From contig CANMIP010000019.1 in the NCBI GenBank assembly GCA_947497945.1, forward strand, positions 1 through 64,000: 64,000 nt of DNA. The letters are read 5' to 3'. Below are positions 46,207 to 55,676 of this stretch, piece after piece. A program made the position numbers and the translations under genes. The DNA is from an uncultured Tropicimonas sp. Lineage in GTDB: Bacteria; Pseudomonadota; Alphaproteobacteria; Rhodobacterales; Rhodobacteraceae. The notes under the pieces were generated by a model. That model had not been told where the DNA came from. It did no database searches and worked only from the letters and a program-made list of their open reading frames with translations. Numbering within the stretch: the stretch's first letter is position 1; each line of letters starts with the position of its first letter.

Positions 46207-46962
46207 ATGTCGGAGAACGCGATGAACCAACGCAGGGTGCTCGCCATTAAAGGCGCGGACCGGCTGTCCTTTCTCCAGGGGCTGGTCACCAAGGATGTCG
46301 AGGCGCTGGATGACAGGCTTGTCTATGCCGCTCTCCTGACCCCGCAAGGGAAATACCTGGCCGACTTCTTCCTGACAGCGTCCGGCGAGCGCATCCTGCT
46401 CGATGTTGCCGAACCGCTGGCTGACGCTCTGATCAAGCGCCTGTCGATGTACCGCTTGCGAGCCGATGTCGAGATCGCGGCGAGCGGTCTCACGGTGTCG
46501 CGCGGCACAGGTGCCGCTCCCGACGGCACCCTGCCCGATCCGCGCCACGATGCGCTCGGCTGGCGCCTCTATTCCACACATGCCATGCCGGAAGACGGCA
46601 CCGATTGGGACGCAATTCGGGTTGCCCATTGCATCCCCGAGAGCGGGGTCGAGCTGCTGCCCGACGAGAGCTATATTCTCGAATCCGGGTTCGAGCGGCT
46701 CAACGGCGTCGACTTCCGAAAAGGATGTTATGTCGGTCAGGAGGTAACGGCCCGGATGAAGCACAAGACGGCGCTGAAGAAGGGCCTCGCCACCGTCGAG
46801 ATCGACGGCAGCGTCCCGGTCGGAACCGAAATCACGGCGCAAGGGAAACCCGTTGGTCGCGTCTTCACGCAATCGGGCGGCAGGGCGATCGCCTATCTCC
46901 GCTTTGACCGGGCGGCGGCCGGGATGCAGGCTGCCGGGGCCGGTGTCGCGTGGACCGGCTGA
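46207..46962 (+). CDS. ygfZ: folate-binding YgfZ/GcvT-like protein
   Basis: A 251-residue protein from ATG 46207, with GAGGG 8 nt upstream. The N-terminal VLAIKGADRLSFLQGLVTKDVE and ALLTPQGKYLADFF are typical. The family signature DFRKGCYVGQEVTARMKHK carries the conserved cysteine needed in iron-sulphur cluster repair. A tetrahydrofolate-dependent role in Fe-S protein maintenance is known for E. coli YgfZ. It overlaps the start of the next gene. Confidence 0.94.
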   Translation: MSENAMNQRRVLAIKGADRLSFLQGLVTKDVEALDDRLVYAALLTPQGKYLADFFLTASGERILLDVAEPLADALIKRLSMYRLRADVEIAASGLTVSRGTGAAPDGTLPDPRHDALGWRLYSTHAMPEDGTDWDAIRVAHCIPESGVELLPDESYILESGFERLNGVDFRKGCYVGQEVTARMKHKTALKKGLATVEIDGSVPVGTEITAQGKPVGRVFTQSGGRAIAYLRFDRAAAGMQAAGAGVAWTG

Positions 46963-47765
46963 GCCGCCTTGACGCGGTAACCCGAGACGCCCTCGGCCTC
47001 TCTGTCCGCGGCACACGGGCGCTCCATGGCGGCTCCCTGTCCGAGGTCCTGCTCCTGAAACTGTCGGATGGCAGTTCGGCCGTCGCCAAGACCGGCACCC
47101 GCGTTGCAACCGAGGCGGAGATGCTGCGCGCAATCGCGAAGGCGGACGCACCGGCGCCGAAGGTACTTGGGCTCGGCGAGGATGTCCTGCTGCTGGAGGC
47201 CTTGCCGGAAACCGGGGCAACCACGGCTGGCTGGCAGGCGCTTGGCGACGGGCTGCGCGCGCTCCACGCGCGCAGTGGCCCCGGATATGGCTGGCCGCAG
47301 GACTATGCCTTTGGCTCTGTCACCATCGAGAACGGTTCGGCCCCGGATTGGCCCTGTTTCTGGGCCGAACGACGCCTGCTGCCCTTTGTCGACAGCCTGC
47401 CTTCGGGGCTCGCCAGAAGGATCGAGGCGCTCGCCGCCCGCCTGGACCAGATCCTGCCGCACGCCCCCTTGCCGTGCCTGCTCCACGGCGACCTCTGGAC
47501 CGGCAACGTCCTGTTCGGCCCCAATGGCTCCGCCCACCTGATCGATCCGGCCTGCTATTTTGGCGACCCGGAGGTCGATCTCGCCATGCTCTCCCTTTTC
47601 GGCCGCCCGCCACCTGCCTTCGACAGACGGTATGGACCGCTCCAACCTGGCGCCGCGGATCGGCGGGCCGCCTACCAGCTCTGGCCCGCCCTCGTGCATC
47701 TGCGGCTCTTCGGGTCCAGCTATCGCGGCATGGTCGAAGACCGGCTCTCCGTGCTCGGTGTCTGA
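46950..47765 (+). CDS. fructosamine/ketosamine-3-kinase family protein
   Basis: A 271-residue kinase-fold protein with a GTG start inside the end of ygfZ. Features are ALHGGSLSEVLLLKLSDGSSAVAKTG (nucleotide lysine), the catalytic loop LLHGDLWTGNVLFGPNGSAHLIDPACYFGDPEVDLAML, and a C-terminal helical bundle. The family phosphorylates glycated lysines on proteins so they can be removed, or acts on other ketosamines. Coupled with ygfZ in a likely repair-type operon; this pairing is an inference. Confidence 0.9.
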   Translation: MDRLSRLDAVTRDALGLSVRGTRALHGGSLSEVLLLKLSDGSSAVAKTGTRVATEAEMLRAIAKADAPAPKVLGLGEDVLLLEALPETGATTAGWQALGDGLRALHARSGPGYGWPQDYAFGSVTIENGSAPDWPCFWAERRLLPFVDSLPSGLARRIEALAARLDQILPHAPLPCLLHGDLWTGNVLFGPNGSAHLIDPACYFGDPEVDLAMLSLFGRPPPAFDRRYGPLQPGAADRRAAYQLWPALVHLRLFGSSYRGMVEDRLSVLGV

Positions 47766-47774
47766 CATGCGAAA

Positions 47775-47797
47775 ACGGGCCGCCCGTGGGCAGCCCG
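47775..47797. terminator. hairpin between the kinase and efp genes
   Basis: ACGGGC (47775-47780) and GCCCGT (47792-47797), with an inner GCCC/GGGC pairing, form a stem between two convergent genes. T-runs are weak on either strand. A bidirectional terminator is likely. Confidence 0.6.
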
Positions 47798-47820
47798 TCT
47801 CGCCTGCGCAATTCTGAAGA

Positions 47821-48384
47821 TCAGGCCCGCTCGGAGTATTCCATCGTCTCGGTATTCACGACGATATCCTCGTCCTGGCCGACGAATGGCGGCACCATCA
47901 CCTTGACGCCATTGTCGAGCAGCGCCGGCTTGAAGGAGTTTGCCGCTGTCTGCCCTTTCACGACCGGCTCGGTCTCGACGACCTTGCAGACAACTTTCTG
48001 CGGCAGCGTCGCGCCCAGAGCCTCTTGCTCGTAATACTCGATCTTGATCGTCATCCCGTCCTGGAGGAAGGGCCGACGCTCACCGAGAATCTCGGCCGGC
48101 AGTTCGATCTGCTCGAAGGTGTCATTGTCCATGAAGACAAGCATCCCGTCATTTTCATACAGGAATTGCTGGTCTTTCTGCTCCAGGCGGACCCGCTCGA
48201 CCTTGTCGGCGCTGCGAAAGCGCTCGTTCAGCTTGGAGCCGTTGCGCAGGTTGCGCAGCTCGACCTGGGCAAAAGCGCCGCCCTTGCCGGGCTTCACATG
48301 GTCCGCTTTGACAGCGATCCAAAGCCCGTCATTATGCTCCAGAACGTTTCCGGGGCGAATTTCGTTTCCGTTGATTTTCGGCAT
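47821..48384 (-). CDS. efp: translation elongation factor P
   Basis: A 187-residue EF-P that relieves ribosomes stalled at proline stretches. The three beta-barrel domains are standard: [21 protein letters not shown] at the start, the tip loop [14 protein letters not shown] with the modifiable lysine, and a C-terminal [34 protein letters not shown]. The length is normal. The modification enzyme EpmA/EpmB is not in this window. Divergent from the DUF6280-like gene. Confidence 0.97.
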   Translation of the reverse strand: MPKINGNEIRPGNVLEHNDGLWIAVKADHVKPGKGGAFAQVELRNLRNGSKLNERFRSADKVERVRLEQKDQQFLYENDGMLVFMDNDTFEQIELPAEILGERRPFLQDGMTIKIEYYEQEALGATLPQKVVCKVVETEPVVKGQTAANSFKPALLDNGVKVMVPPFVGQDEDIVVNTETMEYSERA

Positions 48385-48597
48385 ATTTGACCTTCACCGC
48401 GCTTGAACGAATTTTGCGGGCTTCTATATCTTGGAGGCCGGCGGCTGACAAGCCGAGCATATATGGCGTTGGAGGAACCTGAGCTATGCGCCCGAAGCAT
48501 AGGAGGCATTCCAAAAGGGAAATACCGAATCGCTACAAAAACGTCATATTCGGCCTCACGCCGAAAAGACAAGAGCAAGAATAAAAAGGACGACGAG

Positions 48598-48918
48598 ATG
48601 ACCGATTTCGTTGACGGTACGGCATTCAACTACGAACAGGGTCAACGGGCGCGCAAGCTCTTTGCTGCTGTCGTGTTGGCCGCACTGGATGATGCCATTG
48701 CCGACGACAAGAAATATGGCAACGGTCCCGAACAGATCGCCCGCTGGGCGCGGTCGCGGGACGGTCGCGAAGTTCTGAGCTGTGCAGGGATCGACCCGAA
48801 CGAACGGGTCGTGTCCGGCCTGATGGAGTTCGTGTCCAACGGCGTTCGTACGTCGGTTGCGTTGTCGCGCGAGGAAAGCGAGCGGCGCCAGGCTGCCGAA
48901 CAGGCCGAAGCCGCCTGA
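48598..48918 (+). CDS. DUF6280-type small acidic protein
   Basis: A 106-residue protein from ATG 48598, with AAGGACGACGAG upstream. The sequence MTDFVDGTAFNYEQGQRARK, then LFAAVVLAALDDAIADDKKYGNGPEQIARWARSRDGREVLSCAGIDPNERVVSGLMEFVSNGVRTS is highly characteristic of a small family confined to Rhodobacterales (DUF6280). Function unknown. A strong terminator follows. The leader from 48403 is poorly composed and rejected as coding. Confidence 0.9.
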   Translation: MTDFVDGTAFNYEQGQRARKLFAAVVLAALDDAIADDKKYGNGPEQIARWARSRDGREVLSCAGIDPNERVVSGLMEFVSNGVRTSVALSREESERRQAAEQAEAA

Positions 48919-48945
48919 TTTCCAGGACTTTGACGAACCTTAAGA

Positions 48946-48969
48946 ACGCGCCGAGAGGCGCGTTTCTTC
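48946..48969 (+). terminator. rho-independent terminator of the DUF6280-type gene
   Basis: ACGCGCC-GAGA-GGCGCGT (about 48946-48963) is followed by TTCTTCGTT. A short perfect stem with a T-rich tail, 27 nt after the stop. Confidence 0.8.
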
Positions 48970-49366
48970 GTTCTCGGGAAGCCATTATTCTCGGGTAGTC
49001 TTGCCCTGGAGAGAGCTGTGCTCGACCAACCCTTGCCGACCGCGATGGATTTGCCAGCGTGGACCTGTTTCTGCGGGATTTAACGCAACTTGGCGCAAGC
49101 TCGTCTTGAACGGACTGGGACCAGATATCGCTACGCCGAGCAGAAGAGTCTGCCCAGACTGTCGAAAAGCCGTCTGCAGGCGCGCCTATCGGAGCAGTTT
49201 GGGGACGACATTTCGTTTAGGAGCCGGAAGAGTGCAGCAACCCCTCCGAGGCCGCGACGCATCGTCATGACGGCCAGGGCAACTTGACGGCATCTGACCT
49301 GTTCCGATGCAGCGACGATGGCCTCACGTAGCCTGCCGCATTCAAGAAGGATAGAGATCCAAGCGC
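48970..49366. other. 397-bp intergenic stretch, nothing firm
   Basis: Only short frames are present (for example 49090-49287, 65 residues, basic). None has a clear ribosome-binding site or family match, and all frames are broken. GC is lower than in flanking genes. It could hold a decayed gene or a small RNA; no call is made. Confidence 0.3.
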
Positions 49367-50584
49367 TCAGTCGAAATCGCGTGCTGCGAGCGCTCGGTGA
49401 ATCTCGCGACGCACAAGCTTGCGCACGTTTCGCGTGATTCGCTCACCGAGCGGGCCCTGCAATTCCTGCTGCAGCAATTCTGCAACAAGCTCCCGCAGGT
49501 CAGCCTCATCCGGCATCAGCCCGGTCTCGGAGAACAGGTTCTTCGGCTCGTCGGGAGCGTCAACGGCCTCTGCAACCTCCGAATCAGAGGTAGCGGCCGC
49601 AACAGCCTCTGCCAGGATCTCGTCTGCAGGCCGAATGTCGTCGACAGGAGCAGAGAGCGGCTCCGCTTCCGACGGTTCTTCGACAAGCTCAGAGTATGCC
49701 GCCTCATCGACGACTTCATCTTCCCGCTCGTCCAACGAATCCGAGCTCGGGACTGTCTCCTCGTCGACCTCGACAATCGGCTCAAAGGCCTCTTGCGTGA
49801 CCAGGGGCTCTTGCTCTGCCTCCAAAGAGACCTTACCGAGATCTTCGTCCAACGACAGGGACTTGTCCTCTGTCTCGAGGACATCATCCCGGATCGACCC
49901 AAACATGAACCCGGCACGCGGCGCGTTGCGCGGAGGTATTGCATGAGCGTCTTCTTCGAACGGCGTGGCCTCCAGCGCGGCCATTTCATCGACGACCGCT
50001 CCTTCTTCGTCTAGCTCTTCAAGGGCCAGGTCTTCAGGGACGACATCGTCATCGGCGGCGATCTCATCCAGGTCGGACAAGGCCTCCTCCTCCGCGACAT
50101 CGTCTACATCATCGAGATGCGGTCGCACGAAGCTCGGCAGTTCCAGCTCTGCTTCTACGAACTCAGGAGACGCCGCGTCATCCAGTTCGGCCAGCTCATC
50201 CTTGGTCTGCGAAAAAACGGCTTCTGTTTCAGACAGATCCGTATCGCCATGGAACGGCGTTGAAATATCGGACGGCGCTTCCACCTCTGAGGAAACTTCC
50301 TCAAGGTCAGCTTCCTCAGACGTTTCGTCAACCTCCAGCCGTGCATCTTCGTCCCAGGAGCGGGCCTCATGCTCCGCCACACCGTCATCGGCGCCCTCCG
50401 AAGCCTCTTCGACACGCAACGAGGGCGTCAGGACGAGCGCGTCCGGTTCTGCCGGTCGGGGTGCCGGCGGAGTATCCTCCGAGGCATCTTCCCGATGGGG
50501 CGTTTCATCACGGTCTCCCGCGACGAGCCTGCGAATCGAGGAAAGGACATCTTCGATCTCAGCGTTGCTTACCGGGTCCGACAT
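49367..50584 (-). CDS. PopZ-like acidic polar-organising protein
   Basis: A 405-residue protein from ATG 50584 with GGAG in front. It has a short N-terminal helix (SNAEIEDVLSSIRRLVAGD), a long disordered centre extremely rich in Asp and Glu, and a C-terminal helical end (ELVAELLQQELQGPLGERIT, then RNVRKLVRREIHRAL). This three-part layout matches PopZ/DUF2497 proteins that form polar condensates in alphaproteobacteria, though the centre is much longer than in Caulobacter (177 residues in total). It follows tolC on the same strand. The identity is by architecture and end motifs, not overall similarity. Confidence 0.7.
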   Translation of the reverse strand: MSDPVSNAEIEDVLSSIRRLVAGDRDETPHREDASEDTPPAPRPAEPDALVLTPSLRVEEASEGADDGVAEHEARSWDEDARLEVDETSEEADLEEVSSEVEAPSDISTPFHGDTDLSETEAVFSQTKDELAELDDAASPEFVEAELELPSFVRPHLDDVDDVAEEEALSDLDEIAADDDVVPEDLALEELDEEGAVVDEMAALEATPFEEDAHAIPPRNAPRAGFMFGSIRDDVLETEDKSLSLDEDLGKVSLEAEQEPLVTQEAFEPIVEVDEETVPSSDSLDEREDEVVDEAAYSELVEEPSEAEPLSAPVDDIRPADEILAEAVAAATSDSEVAEAVDAPDEPKNLFSETGLMPDEADLRELVAELLQQELQGPLGERITRNVRKLVRREIHRALAARDFD

Positions 50585-50701
50585 CTCAACTCCTGTCTTC
50601 CAGCTTCTCTCCCAATCGCGCAGATCCGAGTCTCGCACATGCCGATCAATGGCGCCAGCGCCTCCATACCCGATAGCACGACCGGACGCAGGATTCCTGG
50701 C

Positions 50702-52114
50702 CTATTGTTTGCCAAGCTTCCGAAGAACACGGTCAAGCTTCTGGCCACGCTGCGAAAGTCGCGCAGGTGCGGACTTGACTGCATTATAGTATCCGGCCGG
50801 GTCATAGGTCTGAATTCCGAGGTTTAGATGATCTACGGTCATCAGACCCATCGCAGAAAGAAGTGAATAAACTGCTACGTACTGCGTTGCGATCGCGTCG
50901 ATCCGCGCGGCGCGAGCGTCCAGAAGTTCCTGTTCGGCGTCCAGGACGTCCAAGGTCGTCCGTGCCCCGAGCGTTGCTTCCTCACGCGTGCCGTCAAAGG
51001 CGATCTGCGCGGCGCGGATCTGCAGCTCCGAGGCGCGGATCTGTGCTGTCGCGGCGTCGAAATTCGCCCAGGCCGATGCGACCTGTTCCTCGACCCCAAG
51101 CGTGACCTGCAGCAGGTTCGCACGGTTGGAATCGCGCTGTGCGATTGCCTGGCGTTCAAGCGCGGCCATGGCGCCGCCGCGATAGATCGGTTGGTTCAGG
51201 TCCAGCGAGAGGAAGTGCTCCTCGTCCTGGTACTCGGAATCCGTCTGCGACAGGATGCTGGCCGAAATGGAGGGCTTGTAGGCCGCCCCCGCAATCCGCA
51301 TGCCCAGCTCTGCAACGGTCACTCCACGTTGCGCCTGGCGGATGTCGGGATGGGTGCGCACACCGATCCGGATCGCCTCATCGACGCTCGGCGCGGTCTT
51401 GGGCAGCGCGCCGGGGAAGGCCAGGTCGCCCGGATACCGGCCGACAGCTGTCCGGAAGGTCTCACGCGAAACCGCGAGATCGCCGCGAGCGGCTTCGAGC
51501 TGGCTGATTGCGGCCGCGAGCCGGCTCTCTGCCAGCGCCACGTCGGTCCGTGTCACTTCGCCGACCTCGAAACGGTCTTCGGTCGCCTGTTTTTCCTGGG
51601 TCAGGACGCGCACGTTGTTTTCACGCAAGGTCACGAAGGCCTGCGAGCGCAGCACGCCCATATAACCGACAACGGAGCTGAGCAGGACGCTTTGCTCCAG
51701 CGAGCGAAGTGCCTCGCGCGTGGCCAGCACGGTTTCCTTCCGGCTCTCGATCGTCAGCCTGTTGGAGCCGCCGGTATAGAGCGCGATGCTTGCCTGAAGC
51801 TGGTAGGTCGCGACGAGGTTGTCGCGCGAGGAACCCGAATTGTAGAAGCTCGAGTAGATTTCCCGATGCGGGTGCGCCGCGTTCAGCGACATCACGAAAT
51901 CAAGCGTCGGGCGCAGGGCGGATTGCGCAATGGCAACGTCGTCATCCGCGGCCCGCAGGAGCGCCCGGTTCTGATCGAGAAGGTTGGAATTGCGATAAGC
52001 GTCGATCAACGCGTCGCTCAGCGTCTCCGCAGAGAGTTGAGAGGGCATGATGACGAGCGCGGTGAGCGCCAGGCTGACGGCGGTACGCCGCATGGTCTTC
52101 CCGAAAATCCTCAC
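50702..52114 (-). CDS. tolC: TolC-family outer-membrane efflux/secretion channel
   Basis: A 470-residue outer-membrane factor with a GTG start behind AAGGAG and a signal peptide (TAVSLALTALVIMPSQLSAE). Two repeats of long helices are seen, with SLEQSVLLSSVVGYMGVLRSQAF...RFEVGEVTRTDVALAESRLA and the matching second-half GTREEATLGARTTLDVLDAEQELLDARAARIDA. It forms the exit duct for type I secretion and efflux pumps. The following gene is PopZ-like and the preceding one PCMT-like, a common order in this group. Confidence 0.95.
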   Translation of the reverse strand: MRIFGKTMRRTAVSLALTALVIMPSQLSAETLSDALIDAYRNSNLLDQNRALLRAADDDVAIAQSALRPTLDFVMSLNAAHPHREIYSSFYNSGSSRDNLVATYQLQASIALYTGGSNRLTIESRKETVLATREALRSLEQSVLLSSVVGYMGVLRSQAFVTLRENNVRVLTQEKQATEDRFEVGEVTRTDVALAESRLAAAISQLEAARGDLAVSRETFRTAVGRYPGDLAFPGALPKTAPSVDEAIRIGVRTHPDIRQAQRGVTVAELGMRIAGAAYKPSISASILSQTDSEYQDEEHFLSLDLNQPIYRGGAMAALERQAIAQRDSNRANLLQVTLGVEEQVASAWANFDAATAQIRASELQIRAAQIAFDGTREEATLGARTTLDVLDAEQELLDARAARIDAIATQYVAVYSLLSAMGLMTVDHLNLGIQTYDPAGYYNAVKSAPARLSQRGQKLDRVLRKLGKQ

Positions 52115-52194
52115 GCGAACTGCTCCTTCTCGTGGGTCCTGCCGATTTGGTCTTGCCGATTTTTTCTGGAACTATAGCAAGTTCGTTTCCGCGA

Positions 52195-52848
52195 TTACAG
52201 CACGAAAGCGGCATTTCCCTCAAAGCCAGGCAGAACAGGCGCACCGGCATTGAAACCAAAACGCCAGTTCACCCGGCCGTCAAGCTTGTAGCCGATTTTC
52301 ACGGCGCCAAGCGCATCTTCCATGAAGAGACAGGCGATGCGGCCGCCTTCCTTGAGCTGGTCCTCGATCACGCCCGGCAGTTCGGCGACACCGCCCTGCA
52401 GGACGATCACGTCATAGGGGCTGTGTTGAGCGGCACCTTCGCAGAGCGAGCCGGTGACAACGGCGACATTGTCGACCGCTTCGGCCGAGAGGGTTGCCTC
52501 TGCCTCGCTGGCGAGGCTTTCGTCCTCCTCCAGCGCGATCACGGCCTCCGCGAGCCGCGCGATGACGGCGGCGGAATAGCCCAGGCCGGAGCCAATATCG
52601 AGCACCATCTCGTCGGGCTGGATATCGAGGCTTTCGAGCATCTTGGCCAGGGTGCGCGGCTCCAGGACAACACGGCCGCCGCCCAGCGGCAGGTTGGTGC
52701 CAGCATAGGCGGCATCTTTCTGGTTGTCCGGCACGTAGAGCTCGCGCGGCACGTCCTGAAGAGCATCGAGAACAGGATATTTGGTCACATCCATCGGGCG
52801 GATCTGGGTGTCGACCATCGTGGTACGGCGGGAAGCAAAGCTGCTCAT
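52195..52848 (-). CDS. protein-L-isoaspartate O-methyltransferase-like protein
   Basis: A 217-residue SAM-dependent methyltransferase-fold protein. The N-terminus MVDTQIRPMDVTKYPVLDAL follows MSSFASRRTT. The SAM motif I is MVLDIGSGLGYSAAVIARLA, followed by IALEEDESLA and VDNVAVVTGSLCEG. LPLGGGRVVLEPRTLAKMLE is the PCMT substrate region. Members of this short alphaproteobacterial group may not repair isoaspartate; in many genomes it sits beside tolC, as here. The start at 52818 is an alternative. Confidence 0.85.
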   Translation of the reverse strand: MSSFASRRTTMVDTQIRPMDVTKYPVLDALQDVPRELYVPDNQKDAAYAGTNLPLGGGRVVLEPRTLAKMLESLDIQPDEMVLDIGSGLGYSAAVIARLAEAVIALEEDESLASEAEATLSAEAVDNVAVVTGSLCEGAAQHSPYDVIVLQGGVAELPGVIEDQLKEGGRIACLFMEDALGAVKIGYKLDGRVNWRFGFNAGAPVLPGFEGNAAFVL

Positions 52849-52975
52849 GTGTTCAACCTGTCGGTCCGGAAGCGTCGTCGATGATGTGGCACAATCACAT
52901 CTGCGAGGCAAGTTGCACCCGCGCCGCATGTCCGCCGCGACCGGGCGACCCCGCGGGGAATCGCGGCGCCAGCGG

Positions 52976-53671
52976 TCAGACGGAGACAGCCCCCTTCAGG
53001 TCTTCTTTGGGAAGCTCGGACTTGCTGCCCGACATCGAGACCTCGCCGCGCTTGAGCACCGCGAAGCGGTCGGCCAGCCCATAGGCGAACTCGAAATACT
53101 GCTCGACCAGCACAATCGCCATGTCGCCACGATCACGCAGATATTCGATCACCCGGCCGATCTGCTGAATGATGTTGGGCTGGATGCCCTCGGTCGGTTC
53201 ATCGAGCAGCAGGAGCTTCGGCTTCGTCATCATCGCCCGGCCGATCGCAAGCTGTTGCTGCTGGCCGCCGGAGAGATCGCCGCCGCGGCGATTGAGGAAA
53301 TCCTTGAGGATCGGAAAGAGCTCGAACACCTCGTCGGGAATGTGATGCTCGGATTTGGGCAGGCAGGCATAAGCCGTCTCGAGATTCTCGCGCACGGTCA
53401 GCAGCGGAAAGATGTCCCGGCCCTGCGGCACGTAGCCAATACCCTTGCGGGCCAGCGCGTGGGCCGGGAGGCGGGCAAGGTCTTCGCCGTCGAGGCTGAT
53501 GGTGCCGCCCGAGCGCGGATGGGTGCCGGAGATGGCCTTGAGAAGTGATGTCTTGCCGACACCATTGGTGCCCATTACGCAGGTGACCTCGCCGGCCGCC
53601 GCGTCGAGATCGATGCCGTGAAGGATCTGGCTTCCGCCGTAATGCAGGGTAAGGCCTTGGGTTTTCAGCAT
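52976..53671 (-). CDS. urtE: urea ABC transporter ATP-binding subunit UrtE
   Basis: A 231-residue ATPase of the branched-chain-like (LivF) type. Walker A GTNGVGKTS, Q-loop YVPQGRDIFPLLTV, signature LSGGQQQQLAIGRAMMTKPKLLLLDEPTEGIQPNII. The TEGIQP sequence after Walker B is typical of UrtE. Last gene of the urt operon, 3 nt after urtD. It powers urea uptake with UrtD. No urease genes are in the window. Confidence 0.95.
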   Translation of the reverse strand: MLKTQGLTLHYGGSQILHGIDLDAAAGEVTCVMGTNGVGKTSLLKAISGTHPRSGGTISLDGEDLARLPAHALARKGIGYVPQGRDIFPLLTVRENLETAYACLPKSEHHIPDEVFELFPILKDFLNRRGGDLSGGQQQQLAIGRAMMTKPKLLLLDEPTEGIQPNIIQQIGRVIEYLRDRGDMAIVLVEQYFEFAYGLADRFAVLKRGEVSMSGSKSELPKEDLKGAVSV

Positions 53672-53674
53672 TGT

Positions 53675-54415
53675 CTAGCGCCCCAGATAGACGTCGATGA
53701 CGTCCTGATTCTTGGTTACGTGGTCGAGGCTGCCCTCGGCGAGGACCGAGCCTTCATGCAGCACGGTCACCTTGCATTCGAGCCGACGGACGAATTCCAT
53801 ATCATGCTCGACGACGACCACGGCGCGGGTCTTCGCCGCCTCCTTCAGCAGGTCTGTCGTATGTTCGCGCTCGGCCAACGTCATGCCGGCGGCGGGTTCG
53901 TCCACCAGCAGCAGGCGCGGCTCCTGCGCCAGCAGCATGCCGATCTCCAGCCACTGCTTCTGGCCGTGCGAGAGCTCGCCCGACTTCCGGTGAAGTTGCT
54001 CGGAAAGACCGATCTCCTCGGCCAGCCCCTCGATGCGCGCCTTGTCCTCCGGATACGGCCGGAAGAAGAGCACCGACCAGGGCGCACGGTCCTTTTTCAG
54101 CGCCATGGCGAGGTTGTCATAGACCGACTGGTCCTCGAAGACCGTCGGACGCTGGAACTTGCGGCCGATGCCGGCTCGCGCGATCTGGCTTTCATTCATC
54201 TTCAGAAGCGAATGGCTCAGCTCGCCCCAGCGCACGGAGCCCTCGTCGGGACGGGTCTTGCCGGTAACGATATCCATGAAGGTGGTCTTGCCGGCGCCGT
54301 TGGGGCCAATGATCGCGCGCAGCTCCGAGTTGCCGATGGAAAAGCTGAGATTGTTGATCGCCTTGAACCCGTCAAAGGAGACGGAGACGCCGGATACTTC
54401 GAGAAGTGTGCTCAT
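53675..54415 (-). CDS. urtD: urea ABC transporter ATP-binding subunit UrtD
   Basis: A 246-residue LivG-type ATPase. Walker A GPNGAGKTTFMDIVTGKTRPDEG, signature SHGQKQWLEIGMLLAQEPRLLLVDEPAAGMT; the SHGQ form of the signature is usual for UrtD. FQRPTVFEDQSVYDNLAMAL is the Q-loop region. Overlaps urtC by ATGA. It forms the heterodimeric motor with UrtE. Confidence 0.96.
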   Translation of the reverse strand: MSTLLEVSGVSVSFDGFKAINNLSFSIGNSELRAIIGPNGAGKTTFMDIVTGKTRPDEGSVRWGELSHSLLKMNESQIARAGIGRKFQRPTVFEDQSVYDNLAMALKKDRAPWSVLFFRPYPEDKARIEGLAEEIGLSEQLHRKSGELSHGQKQWLEIGMLLAQEPRLLLVDEPAAGMTLAEREHTTDLLKEAAKTRAVVVVEHDMEFVRRLECKVTVLHEGSVLAEGSLDHVTKNQDVIDVYLGR

Positions 54416-55644
54416 TGTTCGGCCTCCTGTTCCTGCAAGCTGCCGGAATCGGGCCCGAGGTCAGCGCCGTGGCGTTTGGGCGGGATCCGACCGGTGAAGA
54501 TGTCGACGAGGCCGCCGATCCCTTTGGGCGCGAAGAGGGTGACGAGGACGAAGGAGATGCCGAGCAGCACTTGCCACCAGTCAACCCAGTCGATCGTGTA
54601 GAAGCCGAGCGGGATCGAGGGCGCCTGTCCGCTGGTGAACCATGTCGAGAGCAGCGAGACGAAGGCCGCGCCGATCACCGCGCCATAGAGTCGCCCCCGT
54701 CCGCCGATGGCGACCCAGACCGCAAGGTAGATCGAGGCGATGGGCGCGATTTCGGCCGGGTTGATAATGCCGGCCTGCGGGTAGTAGAGCGCGCCGGCGA
54801 TGGCGGCGATCACGGCCGTCAGGGTAAAGACGAAGAGCTTGTAGCCTTCCACCGAGTAGCCAAGAAAACGCACACGCGCCTCGTCATCGCGGATGCCGCG
54901 GATGACCGAGCCGAACTTGCCGGAGGTGATCCAGGCCGCCAGCAGGTAGCCGAGCGCGAGGGCGAGTGCGCTGGCCCAGAAGAACCACAGCGAGATATCG
55001 GCCTGCGGGATGGCGTCGGCGCCAGGGAGGTTCTGTAGCCCGGAGAGGCCGTTATTGCCGCGCAACCCGGAATCGTTCTGGAAGAGGTAGAGCGCGAGCG
55101 CGAGCGTCATCGCCTGGGTCAGAATCGAGAGATAGACGCCGGTAACGCGGGAGCGGAAAGCAAGCCAGCCGAAGACAAGCGCCAGCAGGCCGGGCACGAG
55201 CACGACCATGGCAAGCTGGAGCGTAAGGCTGTCGGCGAAGGCCCAGATTGGCGGGAAATCCGAGGAGCCGACAACGCCAAAGATCTGGGTCCCGATGGCA
55301 TCGACAATCTCCTGGTCGGTCGGCGGGATCTCGGCATTGGCCATGGAGGCGGTGACGATCATCTCGGTCCGCGCATACATCAGCCACATGCCGATCATGT
55401 ATCCACCGAGCCCGAAAAAGGCCATGTGGCCGAGGCTCAGGATCCCGGCGAAGCCCCAGATCAGGTCCATGGCGATGGCGACGAGGCAGAGGCAGAGCGT
55501 CTTGCCCAGAGTCTTGATGAAGGAGGTGGAGAGAGCGCCGGAGCCGACGGCCTCGCTGGTGACGGTGACCGCAAGGGTGAAGAGGGCGAGAACGGCGATG
55601 AAGACGAGCACCGAAGGGTTTCGGGCGAAGAAGGAGCGGTTCAT
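54412..55644 (-). CDS. urtC: urea ABC transporter permease UrtC
   Basis: A 410-residue membrane permease (LivM type) from ATG 55644. The upstream in-frame stretch to 55812 is the spurious translation of an inverted-repeat element and is rejected. About ten hydrophobic segments are seen, with MDLIWGFAGILSLGHMAFFGLGGYMIGMWLM near the start and SVEGYKLFVFTLTAVIAAIAGALYYPQAGIINPAEI later, both UrtC-typical. It has the long loop usual in urea permeases (about 75-100). Overlaps urtD at its end. Confidence 0.95.
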   Translation of the reverse strand: MNRSFFARNPSVLVFIAVLALFTLAVTVTSEAVGSGALSTSFIKTLGKTLCLCLVAIAMDLIWGFAGILSLGHMAFFGLGGYMIGMWLMYARTEMIVTASMANAEIPPTDQEIVDAIGTQIFGVVGSSDFPPIWAFADSLTLQLAMVVLVPGLLALVFGWLAFRSRVTGVYLSILTQAMTLALALYLFQNDSGLRGNNGLSGLQNLPGADAIPQADISLWFFWASALALALGYLLAAWITSGKFGSVIRGIRDDEARVRFLGYSVEGYKLFVFTLTAVIAAIAGALYYPQAGIINPAEIAPIASIYLAVWVAIGGRGRLYGAVIGAAFVSLLSTWFTSGQAPSIPLGFYTIDWVDWWQVLLGISFVLVTLFAPKGIGGLVDIFTGRIPPKRHGADLGPDSGSLQEQEAEQ

Positions 55645-55676
55645 GGGTGGGCTCCCGGGAAATGGTTGGGGTCGGA

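Noticed and set aside
49001-49287. Short basic ORFs between the DUF6280-type gene and the PopZ-like gene
   Set aside because: No ribosome-binding site, no recognisable domain and overlapping alternatives in other frames.
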